Shown here in pieces: positions 1-8,357 of a DNA stretch of 64,000 nt. Below the pieces are notes generated by a model, which saw nothing but the letters and a program-made list of their open reading frames with translations, was not told the DNA's origin and ran no database searches. Source of the stretch: JACVRN01 sp963715565 (lineage in GTDB: Bacteria; Acidobacteriota; Blastocatellia; Pyrinomonadales; Pyrinomonadaceae); assembly GCA_963715565.1 (NCBI GenBank), contig OY970256.1, positions 1,674,001-1,738,000 on the forward strand. The letters are read 5' to 3'. The position numbers and the translations under genes were made by a program. Position 1 is the first letter of the stretch; each line of letters opens with the position of its first letter.

Positions 1-1530
1 CGGCGCGACAGCGAAGAAGTCCTGATTAATCCAGACCAGAATCTCCGTAGGCGCTTTGGCGTCCGCGCTCTGCGCGGCCTGCGTGGCCGTCATCGGGTCG
101 TCAATGATGCGTACAGATGGTGCGCCCTTTGCCGTCGTGCCGAGCTGCGCCAACTGTTTTTCCAGATACGGACGGAAGCCCGCCGAATTCTTCAGCTCGC
201 CCAGGACGATGATGCCTTCGGGCTCGCCCGTCTGGCCCATCCCTGCGGCGACTACAATCTCGTCGCCAAGGTATTCGCCAAACTCGCGCACGCGTCCCAT
301 GATTTGATTGACGTTCGCTTTATCTGTGTCCGAAGAATTTTCCTTCTCCCACCACTCTCGAAGCGCGGGGTTCTGCTGTATGCGCTCCTGCATGATGCGG
401 TTGGATTCGGAAAGCGTCGTCGCCAGATTCGGCAGCGCCGCGTAGAGCACAGTGCCTTCGGGCAGTAGATTCAGGAAGCGCGTCGAATGACGCACGCCGG
501 GGCGCTGAACTGTATTCAACTCCCTGCGCACTGCCGAGAGGCCCGCGACTATCTGCGCGTAACGCTCCGCGTTGCGGCTCCATGCAACTTCCATCTGCAC
601 GGGCACGCGCTCGACGTTCACAGTCGTAGTGGTCTGGTCGCCCGGCAGAAGCTTCTCGTCTTTACCAGCAAAGTTTACATGAACCTCGCCTTCGACCACG
701 CTGACGCGCGTTCCCTTCGTGCCGTTGTTGACGGAAAAGACCGTGCCGACAACGGAAGTCAGGCTGTCGCTCGTGGCGACGTAGAGATGATTTCCGTCGC
801 GCTGCTTGGCGGCTTCGACGATGACGTTGCCGCGCGCGAGGTTAATCGTCGTCCCCGTGGAATTTTCCGAGACGAAGAATTCCGCGCGCTCGCGCATCTC
901 GATCTGCGAGCCGTCCTTGAGAGCAACCACGGCGCTCGAATCCCTCGCCGTGCGAATTCTTTCGCCGCGACCGAGTTGGTCGCCGGGCTGCATCAGCGTC
1001 ATGGAAGAATCGGTCACGCGATAAACGGAACCGTTGACGGACGCGACGGTCGCGCGCGGGTCGAGCCCATAAAAGCGCTGGAAGAAGACAAACGCTCCGA
1101 GCCCAAGGCTCACGAGGAGCGTGGCGGCAATCGCCCAGCGCCAGACGGGCGCGTGGCTGACGGTCGCGCGCTTGAAGGGCGCAACGCTTGCCGGTCGGCT
1201 CTCCGCCGCGCGACCTTCGCGCGCGGTCTTCAAAGCCTTGCGACAGGGAATGCACTCGCGCGTGTGATCTTCCAAAAGCAGGGCGCGCGGTGCAGATAAT
1301 TCTTTTAAGAGATACGCAGGCATCAGCGACTGAAAATCAGCGCAGCCGCGAATCTCCGTCGCCTGCATTGTTTCGACAGACGGCTGAGCAGAAACGCCCA
1401 CCTCCGTTGAAAGCTTTGCCCAGACGCGCTCGCGTGCTGCGTCCAACGTAGCGCTATTCATCTCTTCATGCGCTATACGGTCTGTGACCGTGTCCAAAAT
1501 TTCGTCTAACTCTTTACGACTACGCTTCAT
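1..1530 (-). CDS. Membrane anti-sigma factor with zinc finger and FecR domain (partial, runs off the left edge)
   Basis: Open from an ATG at 1530 to the window edge with no stop, so the C-terminus is missing. It overlaps the end of the ECF sigma gene by 11 bases, the usual arrangement of a sigma/anti-sigma pair. Residues C63, H89, C93 and C96 fit the zinc-binding anti-sigma pattern (Cys, about 25 residues, His-x3-Cys-x2-Cys). A transmembrane segment lies at about 131-150, followed by a FecR-type beta domain at about 155-300 (ATVASVNGSVYRV, then EGEVHV). By family knowledge it would hold the sigma factor at the membrane and receive an envelope signal. The later part (about 340 onward, LPEGTVLYAALPNLATTL) resembles a periplasmic DUF3352-like region, but I am less sure of that. 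Confidence 0.8.
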   Translation of the reverse strand, partial: MKRSRKELDEILDTVTDRIAHEEMNSATLDAARERVWAKLSTEVGVSAQPSVETMQATEIRGCADFQSLMPAYLLKELSAPRALLLEDHTRECIPCRKALKTAREGRAAESRPASVAPFKRATVSHAPVWRWAIAATLLVSLGLGAFVFFQRFYGLDPRATVASVNGSVYRVTDSSMTLMQPGDQLGRGERIRTARDSSAVVALKDGSQIEMRERAEFFVSENSTGTTINLARGNVIVEAAKQRDGNHLYVATSDSLTSVVGTVFSVNNGTKGTRVSVVEGEVHVNFAGKDEKLLPGDQTTTTVNVERVPVQMEVAWSRNAERYAQIVAGLSAVRRELNTVQRPGVRHSTRFLNLLPEGTVLYAALPNLATTLSESNRIMQERIQQNPALREWWEKENSSDTDKANVNQIMGRVREFGEYLGDEIVVAAGMGQTGEPEGIIVLGELKNSAGFRPYLEKQLAQLGTTAKGAPSVRIIDDPMTATQAAQSADAKAPTEILVWINQDFFAVAP

Positions 1531-2122
1531 GATGCTTCTCCAGGTACTCGCCAATCTCTTTCCGCATGCGACCGCGCGCACGATGTAATGTGACGGCCAC
1601 GACCATCTGCGAAGTGCCGAGCATCTCCGCAATCTCGTGGTTGTCGTAGCCCTCGAAGTAACGGAGCACGAAGACTTCAGCCGCGCGCTCGCCCAAGCGC
1701 GAGACCGCTTGTTGAATGAGCCTGCGCAGCTCTCGGTCTTCAGCAGAGGCCGCGGGGCTATCGTGCGGGCTCGTCATCAAATCCGCTTCAACATCTTCGA
1801 TGGCAACTGATCTGGACCTCGTGCGGCTGCGCATAAGGTCGAGCGAGGCGTTAACAGCCGAGCGCAGGAGATAGGCTTTAGGGCTTTCCGCCGCCTCAAT
1901 CCCCGCGCTGCTTTTCAAGAGCCGTAGGAAAACTGTTTGGAGCACGTCTTCTGCATCCGAGGGGCTTCCCGTCACGCGGTAGGCCGTGCGAAAGACGTGT
2001 TCATAATGTTCTTGAAAGAGGCTCTCCAACTCACGGCTTGTTTGCGGGGGACTGGGGAGCACTTTCGGTCGCGTTCGAGCAGCAGTAGCTTGCACGACTT
2101 CCTCCTTCTGCGTTATCTCCAC
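1520..2122 (-). CDS. ECF-type RNA polymerase sigma-70 factor
   Basis: A 200-aa protein of typical ECF length with sigma region 2 (EHYEHVFRTAYRVTGSPSDA, about residues 35-100) and region 4 (LGERAAEVFVLRYFEGYDNH, then EIAEMLGTSQ, about 135-190). It would direct RNA polymerase to a small regulon, controlled by the overlapping anti-sigma gene downstream. The start codon at 2122 is GTG; an AGGGA-like stretch lies rather far upstream, so the exact start is uncertain. There is no long C-terminal extension. Targets cannot be told from this window. Confidence 0.92.
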   Translation of the reverse strand: MEITQKEEVVQATAARTRPKVLPSPPQTSRELESLFQEHYEHVFRTAYRVTGSPSDAEDVLQTVFLRLLKSSAGIEAAESPKAYLLRSAVNASLDLMRSRTRSRSVAIEDVEADLMTSPHDSPAASAEDRELRRLIQQAVSRLGERAAEVFVLRYFEGYDNHEIAEMLGTSQMVVAVTLHRARGRMRKEIGEYLEKHHEA

Positions 2123-2347
2123 TAATAAAACGTCCCTCCCTTCGAATTATTAACGCCCAAGAGCGAGATTTTTAGCGCGAGCCCGAATTTGAGCGGGATA
2201 TTATGGACGCGCGGGACAGCAGGCGTAAAGATTAACCTGTTGACTGTGCGGCTGGAACATGACGCCGGAAATCTTCAAGCCTGTCCTTGCGCCCTTCTGT
2301 GCGGCGCGAGGCGGCGCGGCTTCGGCTCATTGCGGCTCCGCCGTGGA

Positions 2348-2872
2348 AGAGGCGGAAATGCAGTTGGCGCAGGCCGGATTCGCATTGGCGCAGGCCGGAT
2401 TCGCATTGGCGCAGGCCGGATTCTGGACGGCGCGCGTCGGCGCGGCGTTGGCACACCCCGGCGCGGTACTGGTACACGTCGGCGCGGGAATGGCGCGCGC
2501 CGGATTCGGATTGGCGCACGCGGAAATGGGAAAAGTACGGGCGGAAATGGCATTGGCGCACTCCGGAATGAGAAAAATGCACACGGGAATGGGAATCTTG
2601 CACTCCGGGATGGGATTCTCACACGCCGGGACGGAGTTCTCACACGCGGGGATGGCTTTCTTACACGCCGGGATGGAAAAATCACACACGGGGACGGCAA
2701 AATTGCACTCGGGGATGGGAAAATTGCAGCCGGGGACGGGGTTTGTGCAAGCCGGAATGGGATTCTCACACGCCGGATTGGCAAAATTGCACTCCGGATT
2801 GAAGAAATTGCACGCCGGATTCAGGTTTTTGCATCACGGCGCGGCCCGCGTGCGCGCCGGAATGACGTTTGT
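2348..2872. repeat. Tandem array of about 25 units of 21 bp in exact phase
   Basis: Twenty-four clear units of 21 bp run from 2369 to 2872, with one more degenerate unit at 2348-2368 and no insertion or deletion in any of them. A typical unit reads gcactccgggatgggattct then c. The first half (columns 2, 6, 8, 9, 14) is nearly constant; columns 15-20 are AT-rich and variable. The plus strand is open from 2259 to 2885 (heptads such as HAGMAFL). The minus strand is open through most of the array in a frame giving x-I-P-A-C-x-x heptads. In both frames the same columns (1, 4, 7, 10, 13, 16, 19) are third codon positions, so synonymous drift cannot choose between them. No convincing ribosome-binding site precedes either frame, so I do not call a gene. 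Confidence 0.9.
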
Positions 2873-2910
2873 TATCATAATTTAGAGCAAATTGCGCTGG
2901 TGCGGCTGGC

Positions 2911-3104
2911 TTTTAGCCCCTGAAAGGGGCGGTGTAACAGTAGCCCGGCACGTCAGTGCCGGGACAACGTCGTCCTCATTGTTTTAAGCCCCGTAGGGGC
3001 GACATCCAATGCCGCCCCTACGGGGCTTAATCATTTATTTGCGGCTTGTTCCCACGGCTCACGCCGTGGGCTACTGTTATAACGCCCCTTTCAGGGGTTG
3101 CTAA
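2911..3104. repeat. Palindrome-rich interspersed repeat, copy 1 (MITE/REP-like)
   Basis: About 190 bp made of consecutive hairpins: agcccctgaaaggggc, cccggcacgtcagtgccggg, ccgtaggggc paired with gcccctacgg, and cccacggctcacgccgtggg. The outer ends are inverted copies of each other (TTTAGC...CCCCTGAAAGGGGCG). A second copy lies in the opposite orientation near 60.1-60.3 kb and shares the same module order and linkers such as acaacgtcgtc. It contains no open frame. It could be a non-autonomous mobile repeat or a structured RNA or terminator element. Confidence 0.85.
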
Positions 3105-3118
3105 ATATTAAGACTGTT

Positions 3119-3589
3119 CTATGACGCCAGAATCCTCTTGAGTGTGACGAGAACGCCGAGGTGGTAGGCGTTGTGGTCTGCGACGAGCAGCGCTTCGCGC
3201 AGGATGGTCTGGCCGTCGCCGTGCGGAATCTTTGCGAAGAGGTCCGTGGCGGGGTCTGCGACCAACTGCTTCATCTCTTCTAAATCAGAACGGAAAGCCT
3301 CCACGCTTTTGTTCCACGCCGCTTCGTCCGCCGTCGCGTCGCTCGCGGGCCAGTAGCCTTCAGGCCACGGCGGCGAAACGTGCGCCGGGTTGCGGCTGAA
3401 CTCAAGTATGTCCCATTGCCCAATCCGCATGTGTTCGAGCACGTGCCACGGCGTGTAAGGCACATGCTCCGCCTTGCGGTTGATGGCGTCCGTCGTGAAA
3501 TCCTTGACCGCCGATTCGAAATCTATGTGCGCGCTGCCTCCGCCCAGAAGAGAGAGCAGGTGCTCGCGTAAAGACTTGTCCCTGTCCAT
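3119..3589 (-). CDS. DinB/YfiT-like four-helix bundle protein
   Basis: A 156-aa protein starting MDRDKSLREHLLSLL. It has the DinB-like layout of metal-binding His residues: H near TPWHVLEHMR early on and the late motif DHNAYHLGVLVTLKR. The family comprises small metal-binding helical bundles, some acting as thiol-dependent transferases; the substrate is unknown. I chose the ATG at 3589 because it lies 7 bases after the stop of the upstream gene. An in-frame start at 3652 would overlap that gene. It forms a two-gene unit with the upstream 99-aa protein. Confidence 0.75.
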   Translation of the reverse strand: MDRDKSLREHLLSLLGGGSAHIDFESAVKDFTTDAINRKAEHVPYTPWHVLEHMRIGQWDILEFSRNPAHVSPPWPEGYWPASDATADEAAWNKSVEAFRSDLEEMKQLVADPATDLFAKIPHGDGQTILREALLVADHNAYHLGVLVTLKRILAS

Positions 3590-3596
3590 GACGTTT

Positions 3597-3896
3597 CTAC
3601 TTTCTTGAAAGATGCGCCCGGACGCGCTCTTTCTGCGACTCGGCCCATTCAAGCTGGCGCGCGACGAATTTTCGCATGTCGTTGTCGCTTAAAGCATCGT
3701 CCGCGCCCGCCTCAGCGCGCTCGCTCGCTTTTGATTCCGGCGATTCGGGATGGTTCTTCCAGAATTCTATAAACTCGTCGAGCGCGGCCAGACTACGCTG
3801 CCCTAACTCCGCGTAATTTGTGTCGAGCCTTTCGACGGCGTCCTCAAATTCTTGCAGGCTGCTTTGCACTTTCATCTGTAGCTCGTCGTCTCTCAC
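3597..3896 (-). CDS. Hypothetical helical protein, 99 aa
   Basis: A small, charged, mostly helical protein (EEFEDAVERLDTNYAELGQR-like heptads at about residues 10-45, then an acidic/Ala-rich linker and a basic C-terminal helix ending HLSRK). I recognise no family. The first codon is GTG; an internal ATG at 3875 (MKVQSSLQEF) is an alternative start. It sits immediately upstream of the DinB-like gene and probably shares its transcript from the promoter candidate just upstream. Confidence 0.55.
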   Translation of the reverse strand: MRDDELQMKVQSSLQEFEDAVERLDTNYAELGQRSLAALDEFIEFWKNHPESPESKASERAEAGADDALSDNDMRKFVARQLEWAESQKERVRAHLSRK

Positions 3897-3934
3897 TCTT
3901 GATATGGACCTCTCTTAAAATTTACTGTTCTCTG

Positions 3935-3962
3935 ACCGTAGCAGAACAAAAGAATCTGTCAA
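3935..3962 (-). promoter_or_regulatory. Candidate sigma-70 promoter for the 99-aa/DinB-like pair
   Basis: Read on the minus strand, TTGACA (3962-3957) is followed after 16 bases by TACGGT (3940-3935), about 40 bases before the GTG at 3896. The -35 is consensus and the -10 is weak. Confidence 0.35.
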
Positions 3963-3988
3963 GGCTCGCAAAGCTTACGCGCGCCCGG

Positions 3989-4285
3989 TCACATCTTTTC
4001 CCAGAGCGTGATTTTCACCTCTGAGGCCAGCAACCCTTTTGTCTGCTCGTCAAAGCCGTCAAGGTAAGGCATATCCATGTGACGATCCAGAGCCTCGCGG
4101 CTCGCCCACGTTTCGTGAAACATAAAGAGCGTGGGGTCGTCCGCGCCGCGGTGCAGGTCGTAGTTGATACAGCCCTCTTCGGAGCGCGCGGGCTCTACGA
4201 GCTTTAAGCACGCCTGTTCGACCTCTTTAATAAATTCCGGGCGCGCACGGATTCGCGCCACGACGACCACTTCTTTCATCGTCAA
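3989..4285 (-). CDS. Antibiotic biosynthesis monooxygenase (ABM)-fold protein, YgiN-like
   Basis: A 98-aa ferredoxin-like dimeric alpha/beta protein with the ABM pattern: VVVVARIRARPEFIKEVEQA at the start, SEEGCINYDLHRGADDPTLF in the middle, and FHETWASREALDRHM-MPYL near the end. Relatives act on quinols or heme-like substrates without a cofactor, but the substrate here is unknown. It lies 9 bases after a quinone-reductase-like gene, which suggests a quinone or aldehyde detoxification unit. Confidence 0.85.
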   Translation of the reverse strand: MTMKEVVVVARIRARPEFIKEVEQACLKLVEPARSEEGCINYDLHRGADDPTLFMFHETWASREALDRHMDMPYLDGFDEQTKGLLASEVKITLWEKM

Positions 4286-4294
4286 ACATTTCCT

Positions 4295-5257
4295 TTATGG
4301 AATCAAAACTATCTTGCCGTAAGCGCCGGGTTCAAGCACGGCTTTGTGCGCCTCTGCGGCTTCGTTGAGCGGAAACTCGCGGCCCACTATGGGGCGGAGC
4401 GTACGATTCTCCAAACCAGCGCCGAGCGCCGCGTTAATCCGCGTCAACTCCTCGGGCGTGGCGTTCAGCAGCGTCATGCCGTGGATGCTTGCGTCGCGCA
4501 TCATCGCCAAGCGCGGGTTAATCTCCACAGGCCCGCGACTTCCTATCACCACCACGCGCCCCCACTTCGCCAGCACGTTGAGGTCTTTGTCCAGATTCAC
4601 ATTGGCGAGCATCTCCAACACCACATCCACCCCGCGCCCGCCTGTCAGTTCCACCAGCTTCTCAAGATAATTAGGCGCGCGATGGTCCAGAACCTCGTGC
4701 GCTCCTTCTTCCTTCACGAGCCGTCTTCCTTCTTCCGTGCCGCCCGTTCCAATGACGCGCAAGCCTGCGGCGCGAGCCAGTTGCGTGGCCGCTACGCCGA
4801 CGCCGCCCGATGCGCCGTGCACGAGGACTGTCTCACCCGGAAGCGCTCGCGCCCGCACAAAGAGCGCGCGATAGGCCGTGACGTAAGGCACGCCCACGCC
4901 AGCCCCTTGTGCGAAAGAAAGATGCTCCGGCAAAGGGTGAGCCTGTTGTTCATGCGCGAGCGTCAACTCGGCATACGTGCCCGAAAGCGAGCCCGCGACG
5001 TAAACCCTGTCGTCAACTTTAAAGCGCTTGACGCCTTCGCCCACGCCGACGACCACGCCGCCCGCGTCCATCCCCGGAGTGTAGGGCAATGAAGGTTTCG
5101 CCGCGTGCGCGCCCATGCGTATGTACGTGTCAACGGGATTGACGCCTGCCGCCATGACGCGCACCATGACCTGACCCGGCCCGACCTCCGGCTCCTGTAT
5201 CTCTTCAAGCTTTAACTCTTCCGGCCCGCCGAATTCGTGAACGCGAATCGCTTTCAT
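4295..5257 (-). CDS. NADPH:quinone reductase-like medium-chain dehydrogenase
   Basis: A 320-aa zinc-independent MDR protein. The N-terminal GroES-like domain (MKAIRVHEFGGPEELKLEEI, AAGVNPVDTYIR) is followed by a Rossmann domain with VLVHGASGGVGVAATQLA (about residues 143-160) that binds NADP(H). The DHRAPNY and GGRGVDVVLEMLA segments are typical of QOR/zeta-crystallin proteins. It would reduce quinones or enones using NADPH. Its ATG overlaps the stop of the upstream NRDE gene (ATGA), and a monooxygenase follows. Confidence 0.9.
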   Translation of the reverse strand: MKAIRVHEFGGPEELKLEEIQEPEVGPGQVMVRVMAAGVNPVDTYIRMGAHAAKPSLPYTPGMDAGGVVVGVGEGVKRFKVDDRVYVAGSLSGTYAELTLAHEQQAHPLPEHLSFAQGAGVGVPYVTAYRALFVRARALPGETVLVHGASGGVGVAATQLARAAGLRVIGTGGTEEGRRLVKEEGAHEVLDHRAPNYLEKLVELTGGRGVDVVLEMLANVNLDKDLNVLAKWGRVVVIGSRGPVEINPRLAMMRDASIHGMTLLNATPEELTRINAALGAGLENRTLRPIVGREFPLNEAAEAHKAVLEPGAYGKIVLIP

Positions 5258-6030
5258 GCCTCGCTCCTCGTCTTGAATTTGTAGCCCGCGTCTTTATATG
5301 CGCCCCGTTCGGGTGTAAAGGTGCGCTCTATAAAAGTAGTCTCGCCCTCGTGACTAAAGAGTACGACGGTTGAAGAGCGCGTGCCATAAGCTTGTGTAGT
5401 AATAAAAAGCGAGGAGAGAGCGCGTTCTAATTCTAAGCTCACGCCCGTAGAGGGCAAAGCGGCATCAACAGCACGCGCATCGTCTGCAAGGACTTTGAAA
5501 AGAGGCTCGATAGAAAGGATGCTATTAGACGCGACGGCTTCGGCCAGCGCTTCGCGGCCACGCGCGACCTTGGGCCACGGCGTGTCCAGTAGATGATTGC
5601 TCAACCCGTGAACACCGGGCGTCAACCTTTGCGCACGCGCGCCCCTGTTTGAATAATAATAAAGCTCGTCGGCGTCGCCCGCTATCAGGTTAAAGCCGTT
5701 ATAGTCCTGGGCGCGCTCGTCGAGCTTAGAGAGATAGACATCTGCCCGATCATCGCCTTCTAAAAAGCGGCTCACAAGATGCCCGCGTGAGGGCGCGTCT
5801 TCACGCTGCTCGCGCATCTCGCGATAATTCGTCACCGCCGCGATGCGCCCGCCGGTCGTCACACCGAGCCACGTCCCGCCGCGCACCAAATCTCGACCGG
5901 CCAGAACCTGCGGCGCATCTTCCCAGAACCGGGCCTCCTCGGTCGGGCGCGCAAAAAACTCGTCGCGGTTAGCCGCCAGGATTAAAGGGAACTCCGCGTG
6001 GACTCCGTAAGCCAGAAGGATGATGCACAT
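5254..6030 (-). CDS. NRDE family protein (TANGO2-like, Ntn-hydrolase fold)
   Basis: It begins MCIILLAYGVHAEFPLILAA, followed directly by NRDEF, the family signature; the second residue is the conserved Cys. Further family features are ARPTEEARFWEDAPQVLAGR and RGGTWLGVTTGGRIAAVTNY. About 258 aa, normal for the family. The start at 6030 is chosen because the Cys must follow the initiator Met; upstream sequence is repeat. Human TANGO2 belongs to this family, but the biochemical role is unclear. First gene of a three-gene overlapping unit with the quinone reductase and ABM genes. Confidence 0.9.
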   Translation of the reverse strand: MCIILLAYGVHAEFPLILAANRDEFFARPTEEARFWEDAPQVLAGRDLVRGGTWLGVTTGGRIAAVTNYREMREQREDAPSRGHLVSRFLEGDDRADVYLSKLDERAQDYNGFNLIAGDADELYYYSNRGARAQRLTPGVHGLSNHLLDTPWPKVARGREALAEAVASNSILSIEPLFKVLADDARAVDAALPSTGVSLELERALSSLFITTQAYGTRSSTVVLFSHEGETTFIERTFTPERGAYKDAGYKFKTRSEA

Positions 6031-6138
6031 TAGATTTTGGATTTTGGATTTTAGATTTTGGATTAGCGAAACGAGATTAAAGCTATTCAAGTTGAACAGC
6101 CACTCCAATCCAAAATCCAAAATCTAAAATCCAAAATT
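6031..6138. repeat. Heptamer-repeat hairpin a (AAAATCC type)
   Basis: The left arm 6031-6064 is built of gattttg/attttgg 7-mers; the right arm 6107-6138 is built of aaaatcc 7-mers. At least 24 bases (6041-6064 with the end of the right arm) are perfectly complementary. It lies directly upstream of the NRDE start and downstream of thioredoxin. Confidence 0.85.
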
Positions 6139-6161
6139 AAGTTGAGAGCGTTCGGAAAGAT

Positions 6162-6506
6162 TTACGCGCCCGCGCCATTGACGTGCTTGTCTATCATGCG
6201 CGCCAGCGCGTCGCGGCTGACAGCGCCCAGCACGCGCTCTTCTTCCCTGCCCTGCTTAAAAAGAATCAGCGTTGGCATCCCGCGTATGCCGTAACGATTG
6301 GTCACAGCCGGATTTTCATCCACATTAATCTTGACGACGCGCGCCGTGCCTTCATACTTTTCCGCAAGCGCCTCTATGGTCGGCGTCAGCGCGCGGCACG
6401 GCCCACACCACACGGCCCAGAAATCCACCAGCACGGGCTTCTCCGACTGCAACACATCCTGCTCAAAACTGCTGTCCGTCACATCAGATACGTATTTACT
6501 CATCAC
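6162..6506 (-). CDS. trxA: Thioredoxin
   Basis: A 114-aa classic thioredoxin with the WCGPC active site (VLVDFWAVWCGPCRALTPTI), the cis-Pro loop GIRGMPTLILFKQG and the conserved DENPAVTNRYGI segment. It is a cytosolic disulfide reductase. It follows a Rrf2 regulator by 29 bases and is probably co-transcribed with it, which implies redox or electrophile control. A second Met at position 2 gives a trivial start choice. Confidence 0.95.
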   Translation of the reverse strand: MMSKYVSDVTDSSFEQDVLQSEKPVLVDFWAVWCGPCRALTPTIEALAEKYEGTARVVKINVDENPAVTNRYGIRGMPTLILFKQGREEERVLGAVSRDALARMIDKHVNGAGA

Positions 6507-6535
6507 TCTCTCCTCGTTTTACTTCGTCTTCGCTT

Positions 6536-6994
6536 TCATAAAGTTAAGGCTCGTGCCCGTCGCCGTTTAGGCGCGGCGCGAGGTACTATGGATTTCAGCA
6601 CCTTGTCAATCGTGATTTTTTCGAGCACGCGCTCGACACCCATTTCAACCTCTTCCAGAATGGAAGAGAGCGCCGCTTCGATATTCATGCCGATGGGACA
6701 CTTGGCGTTGGGGGGCTGCGAATGGAGGGCGAAAATTTCTCCGGCGTCCACGGCGCGGTAAACTTCGAGCAGGGTTATCTGGCCGGGTTGACGCGCCAGA
6801 CGCGAGCCGCCCTGCGCGCCCGTCTGCGAGACGACGAGCTGCGCTTTCGAGAGCGCACAAAGAATACGGCGTATGACCACCGGATTGGTGTTGACGCTAC
6901 AGGCCACTTCCTCTGATTTCAACGGCTCGTCCCCGGCCTGAGCCATCATCGTCAGGATGTGAACGGCGATGGCAAAACGACTGTTGGATGGCAT
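6536..6994 (-). CDS. Rrf2 family transcriptional regulator (YwnA-like, single Cys)
   Basis: A 152-aa protein with an N-terminal winged helix (RFAIAVHILTMMAQAG, VNTNPVVIRRILCALSKAQL) and a dimerisation helix. Unlike IscR/NsrR there is no three-Cys Fe-S cluster motif; the KCPIGMNI segment has one Cys, as in YwnA-type members thought to sense thiol-reactive compounds. It precedes thioredoxin. A palindrome overlapping its promoter suggests autoregulation. The basic C-terminal tail (PKRRRARAL) is unusual. Confidence 0.9.
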   Translation of the reverse strand: MPSNSRFAIAVHILTMMAQAGDEPLKSEEVACSVNTNPVVIRRILCALSKAQLVVSQTGAQGGSRLARQPGQITLLEVYRAVDAGEIFALHSQPPNAKCPIGMNIEAALSSILEEVEMGVERVLEKITIDKVLKSIVPRAAPKRRRARALTL

Positions 6995-7038
6995 GATTCG
7001 CTTCTGAACTCACCCGCCCTACTTAAGAATCAACATCA

Positions 7039-7072
7039 GTAACAATTATAGTTACAAATGCATCTTTGTCAA
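7039..7072 (-). promoter_or_regulatory. Strong sigma-70 promoter with overlapping palindromic operator, Rrf2-trxA unit
   Basis: On the minus strand TTGACA (7072-7067) and TATAAT (7050-7045) are both consensus with a 16-base spacer. The inverted repeat GTAAC-7-GTTAC (7039-7055) covers the -10 box. Position and symmetry fit binding by the Rrf2 protein encoded 45 bases downstream. Confidence 0.65.
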
Positions 7073-7109
7073 GATTTGGACCACACGTTTCAAGCAGCGC
7101 AACACGCTC

Positions 7110-7376
7110 TTAAAGCTGCTCGAAGAACAGCTCGTCCACGTAGCACCAGCCCCATTCCTCGCCGGGCTCTAAGGATTTAATAACGGGGTGCTCGGTCGCA
7201 TGAAAGTGTTTGGTCGCGTGCTTGTTCTTGGACGAGTCGCAGCAGCCGACGTGCCCGCAGGTCTCGCACAAACGCAGGTGCAGCCAGCGATCCCCCATCT
7301 TCAAACATTCTTCGCAGCCCTTCGTGCGCGGGGCAGGGTTCTGGACCTGATCCAGATGTATGCAAGCTATTGCCAT
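7110..7376 (-). CDS. UBP-type zinc finger protein
   Basis: An 88-aa protein made almost entirely of a UBP-type zinc finger: CIHLD, GCEECLKMGDRWLHLRLCET, then CGHVGCCDSSKNKHATKHFH and EHPVIKSLEPGEEWGWCYVD. The Cys/His ligands are complete. In bacteria these stand-alone domains have unknown function; the ubiquitin-binding role belongs to eukaryotic relatives. It has its own short upstream region and stands alone on the strand. Confidence 0.9.
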   Translation of the reverse strand: MAIACIHLDQVQNPAPRTKGCEECLKMGDRWLHLRLCETCGHVGCCDSSKNKHATKHFHATEHPVIKSLEPGEEWGWCYVDELFFEQL

Positions 7377-7439
7377 GCTCTCTTCCCTTCGGATGAAAAA
7401 ACTTTCTTATTATTTGATGCCGACGGTATGAGAGTTTAA

Positions 7440-8357
7440 TCAAGAAGCCTTTAAAGACAAAGCGCGGGCGATGCGGGCCGCGACGCGAGCGTTATTTTCA
7501 AGCAGTGCGACGTTGGCCGCGAGCGTTGCGCCGCCGCTTTGCTCGCCCATGCGCGTCAGGAGAAAAGGAGTCAGGTCTCGCCCCTTGATGCCTTGTGTTT
7601 CGGCTTCCAAGAGCGCAGCCTTTAATGCTTCTTCCAGAGTGGCGGCGGGCACTTCGTGCTCGGCGGGGATGGGCACGGCGACCAGGATTGCGCCTTCCAT
7701 GCCGAGCGCGCGTTGCGCTTCCGAGATGAGCGCGACCTCCTGCGGCTCGTCAACACGCGCGTCCACGGCGAGGCCACTTGTGCGCGAGTAAAACGCAGGC
7801 AGCTCGTCCGTGCCGTAGCCAAGGAGCGTGACGCCGTGCGTCTCAAGCCACTCGCGCGTGGCCGCCAAGTCGAGCACGATTTTCGCGCCGCTCGCGACGA
7901 CGATCATGGGAGTCTGGGCCAGCTCGGGCAAATCCGCAGAGACGTCGGGCAAAGCCCCTCTATGCACGCCGCCGATGCCGCCCGTCGCAAAGACGCGCAC
8001 GCCTGCGCGGTGCGCAATCCACATGGTCGAAGCCACGGTCGTCGCCCCGTCCCAATGGCGCGCGACGGCGAGCGAGAGATCGCGTCGGCTAATCTTTTTG
8101 ATGTCGCGGCTCTCTGCAACATGCTCTAACTCGTCTTCACTTAGACCGACCGTGAGCACACCTTTGAGAATCGCGATGGTGGCAGGGAGCGCGCCCTCTT
8201 CGCGCACGATTTGTTCCAGGCGGCGCGCAGCCTGTAGATTCAAAGGACGCGGCAGCCCGTGTGCGATGACCGTGGATTCGAGCGCGACCACAGCTTGATT
8301 GGACGCGAGCGCTTCTTCGACTTCGCGGCTGAGTTTGAAAAGCTGGCTATTCGGCAT
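7440..8357 (-). CDS. psuG: Pseudouridine-5'-phosphate glycosidase
   Basis: A 305-aa protein matching the PsuG/IndA family: VALESTVIAHGLPRPLNLQA at the start, PATIAILKGVLTVGL, KKISRRDLSLAVA, and VFATGGIGGVHRGA. It cleaves pseudouridine 5'-phosphate to uracil and ribose 5-phosphate. The start at 8357 (MPNSQLFKL) is preferred over one 18 bases upstream. No psuK kinase is adjacent. It is divergent from the sensor kinase gene. Confidence 0.92.
   Translation of the reverse strand: MPNSQLFKLSREVEEALASNQAVVALESTVIAHGLPRPLNLQAARRLEQIVREEGALPATIAILKGVLTVGLSEDELEHVAESRDIKKISRRDLSLAVARHWDGATTVASTMWIAHRAGVRVFATGGIGGVHRGALPDVSADLPELAQTPMIVVASGAKIVLDLAATREWLETHGVTLLGYGTDELPAFYSRTSGLAVDARVDEPQEVALISEAQRALGMEGAILVAVPIPAEHEVPAATLEEALKAALLEAETQGIKGRDLTPFLLTRMGEQSGGATLAANVALLENNARVAARIARALSLKAS

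Noticed and set aside
2348..2872. CRISPR array
   Set aside because: The 21-bp units are contiguous without spacers and no cas gene is present.
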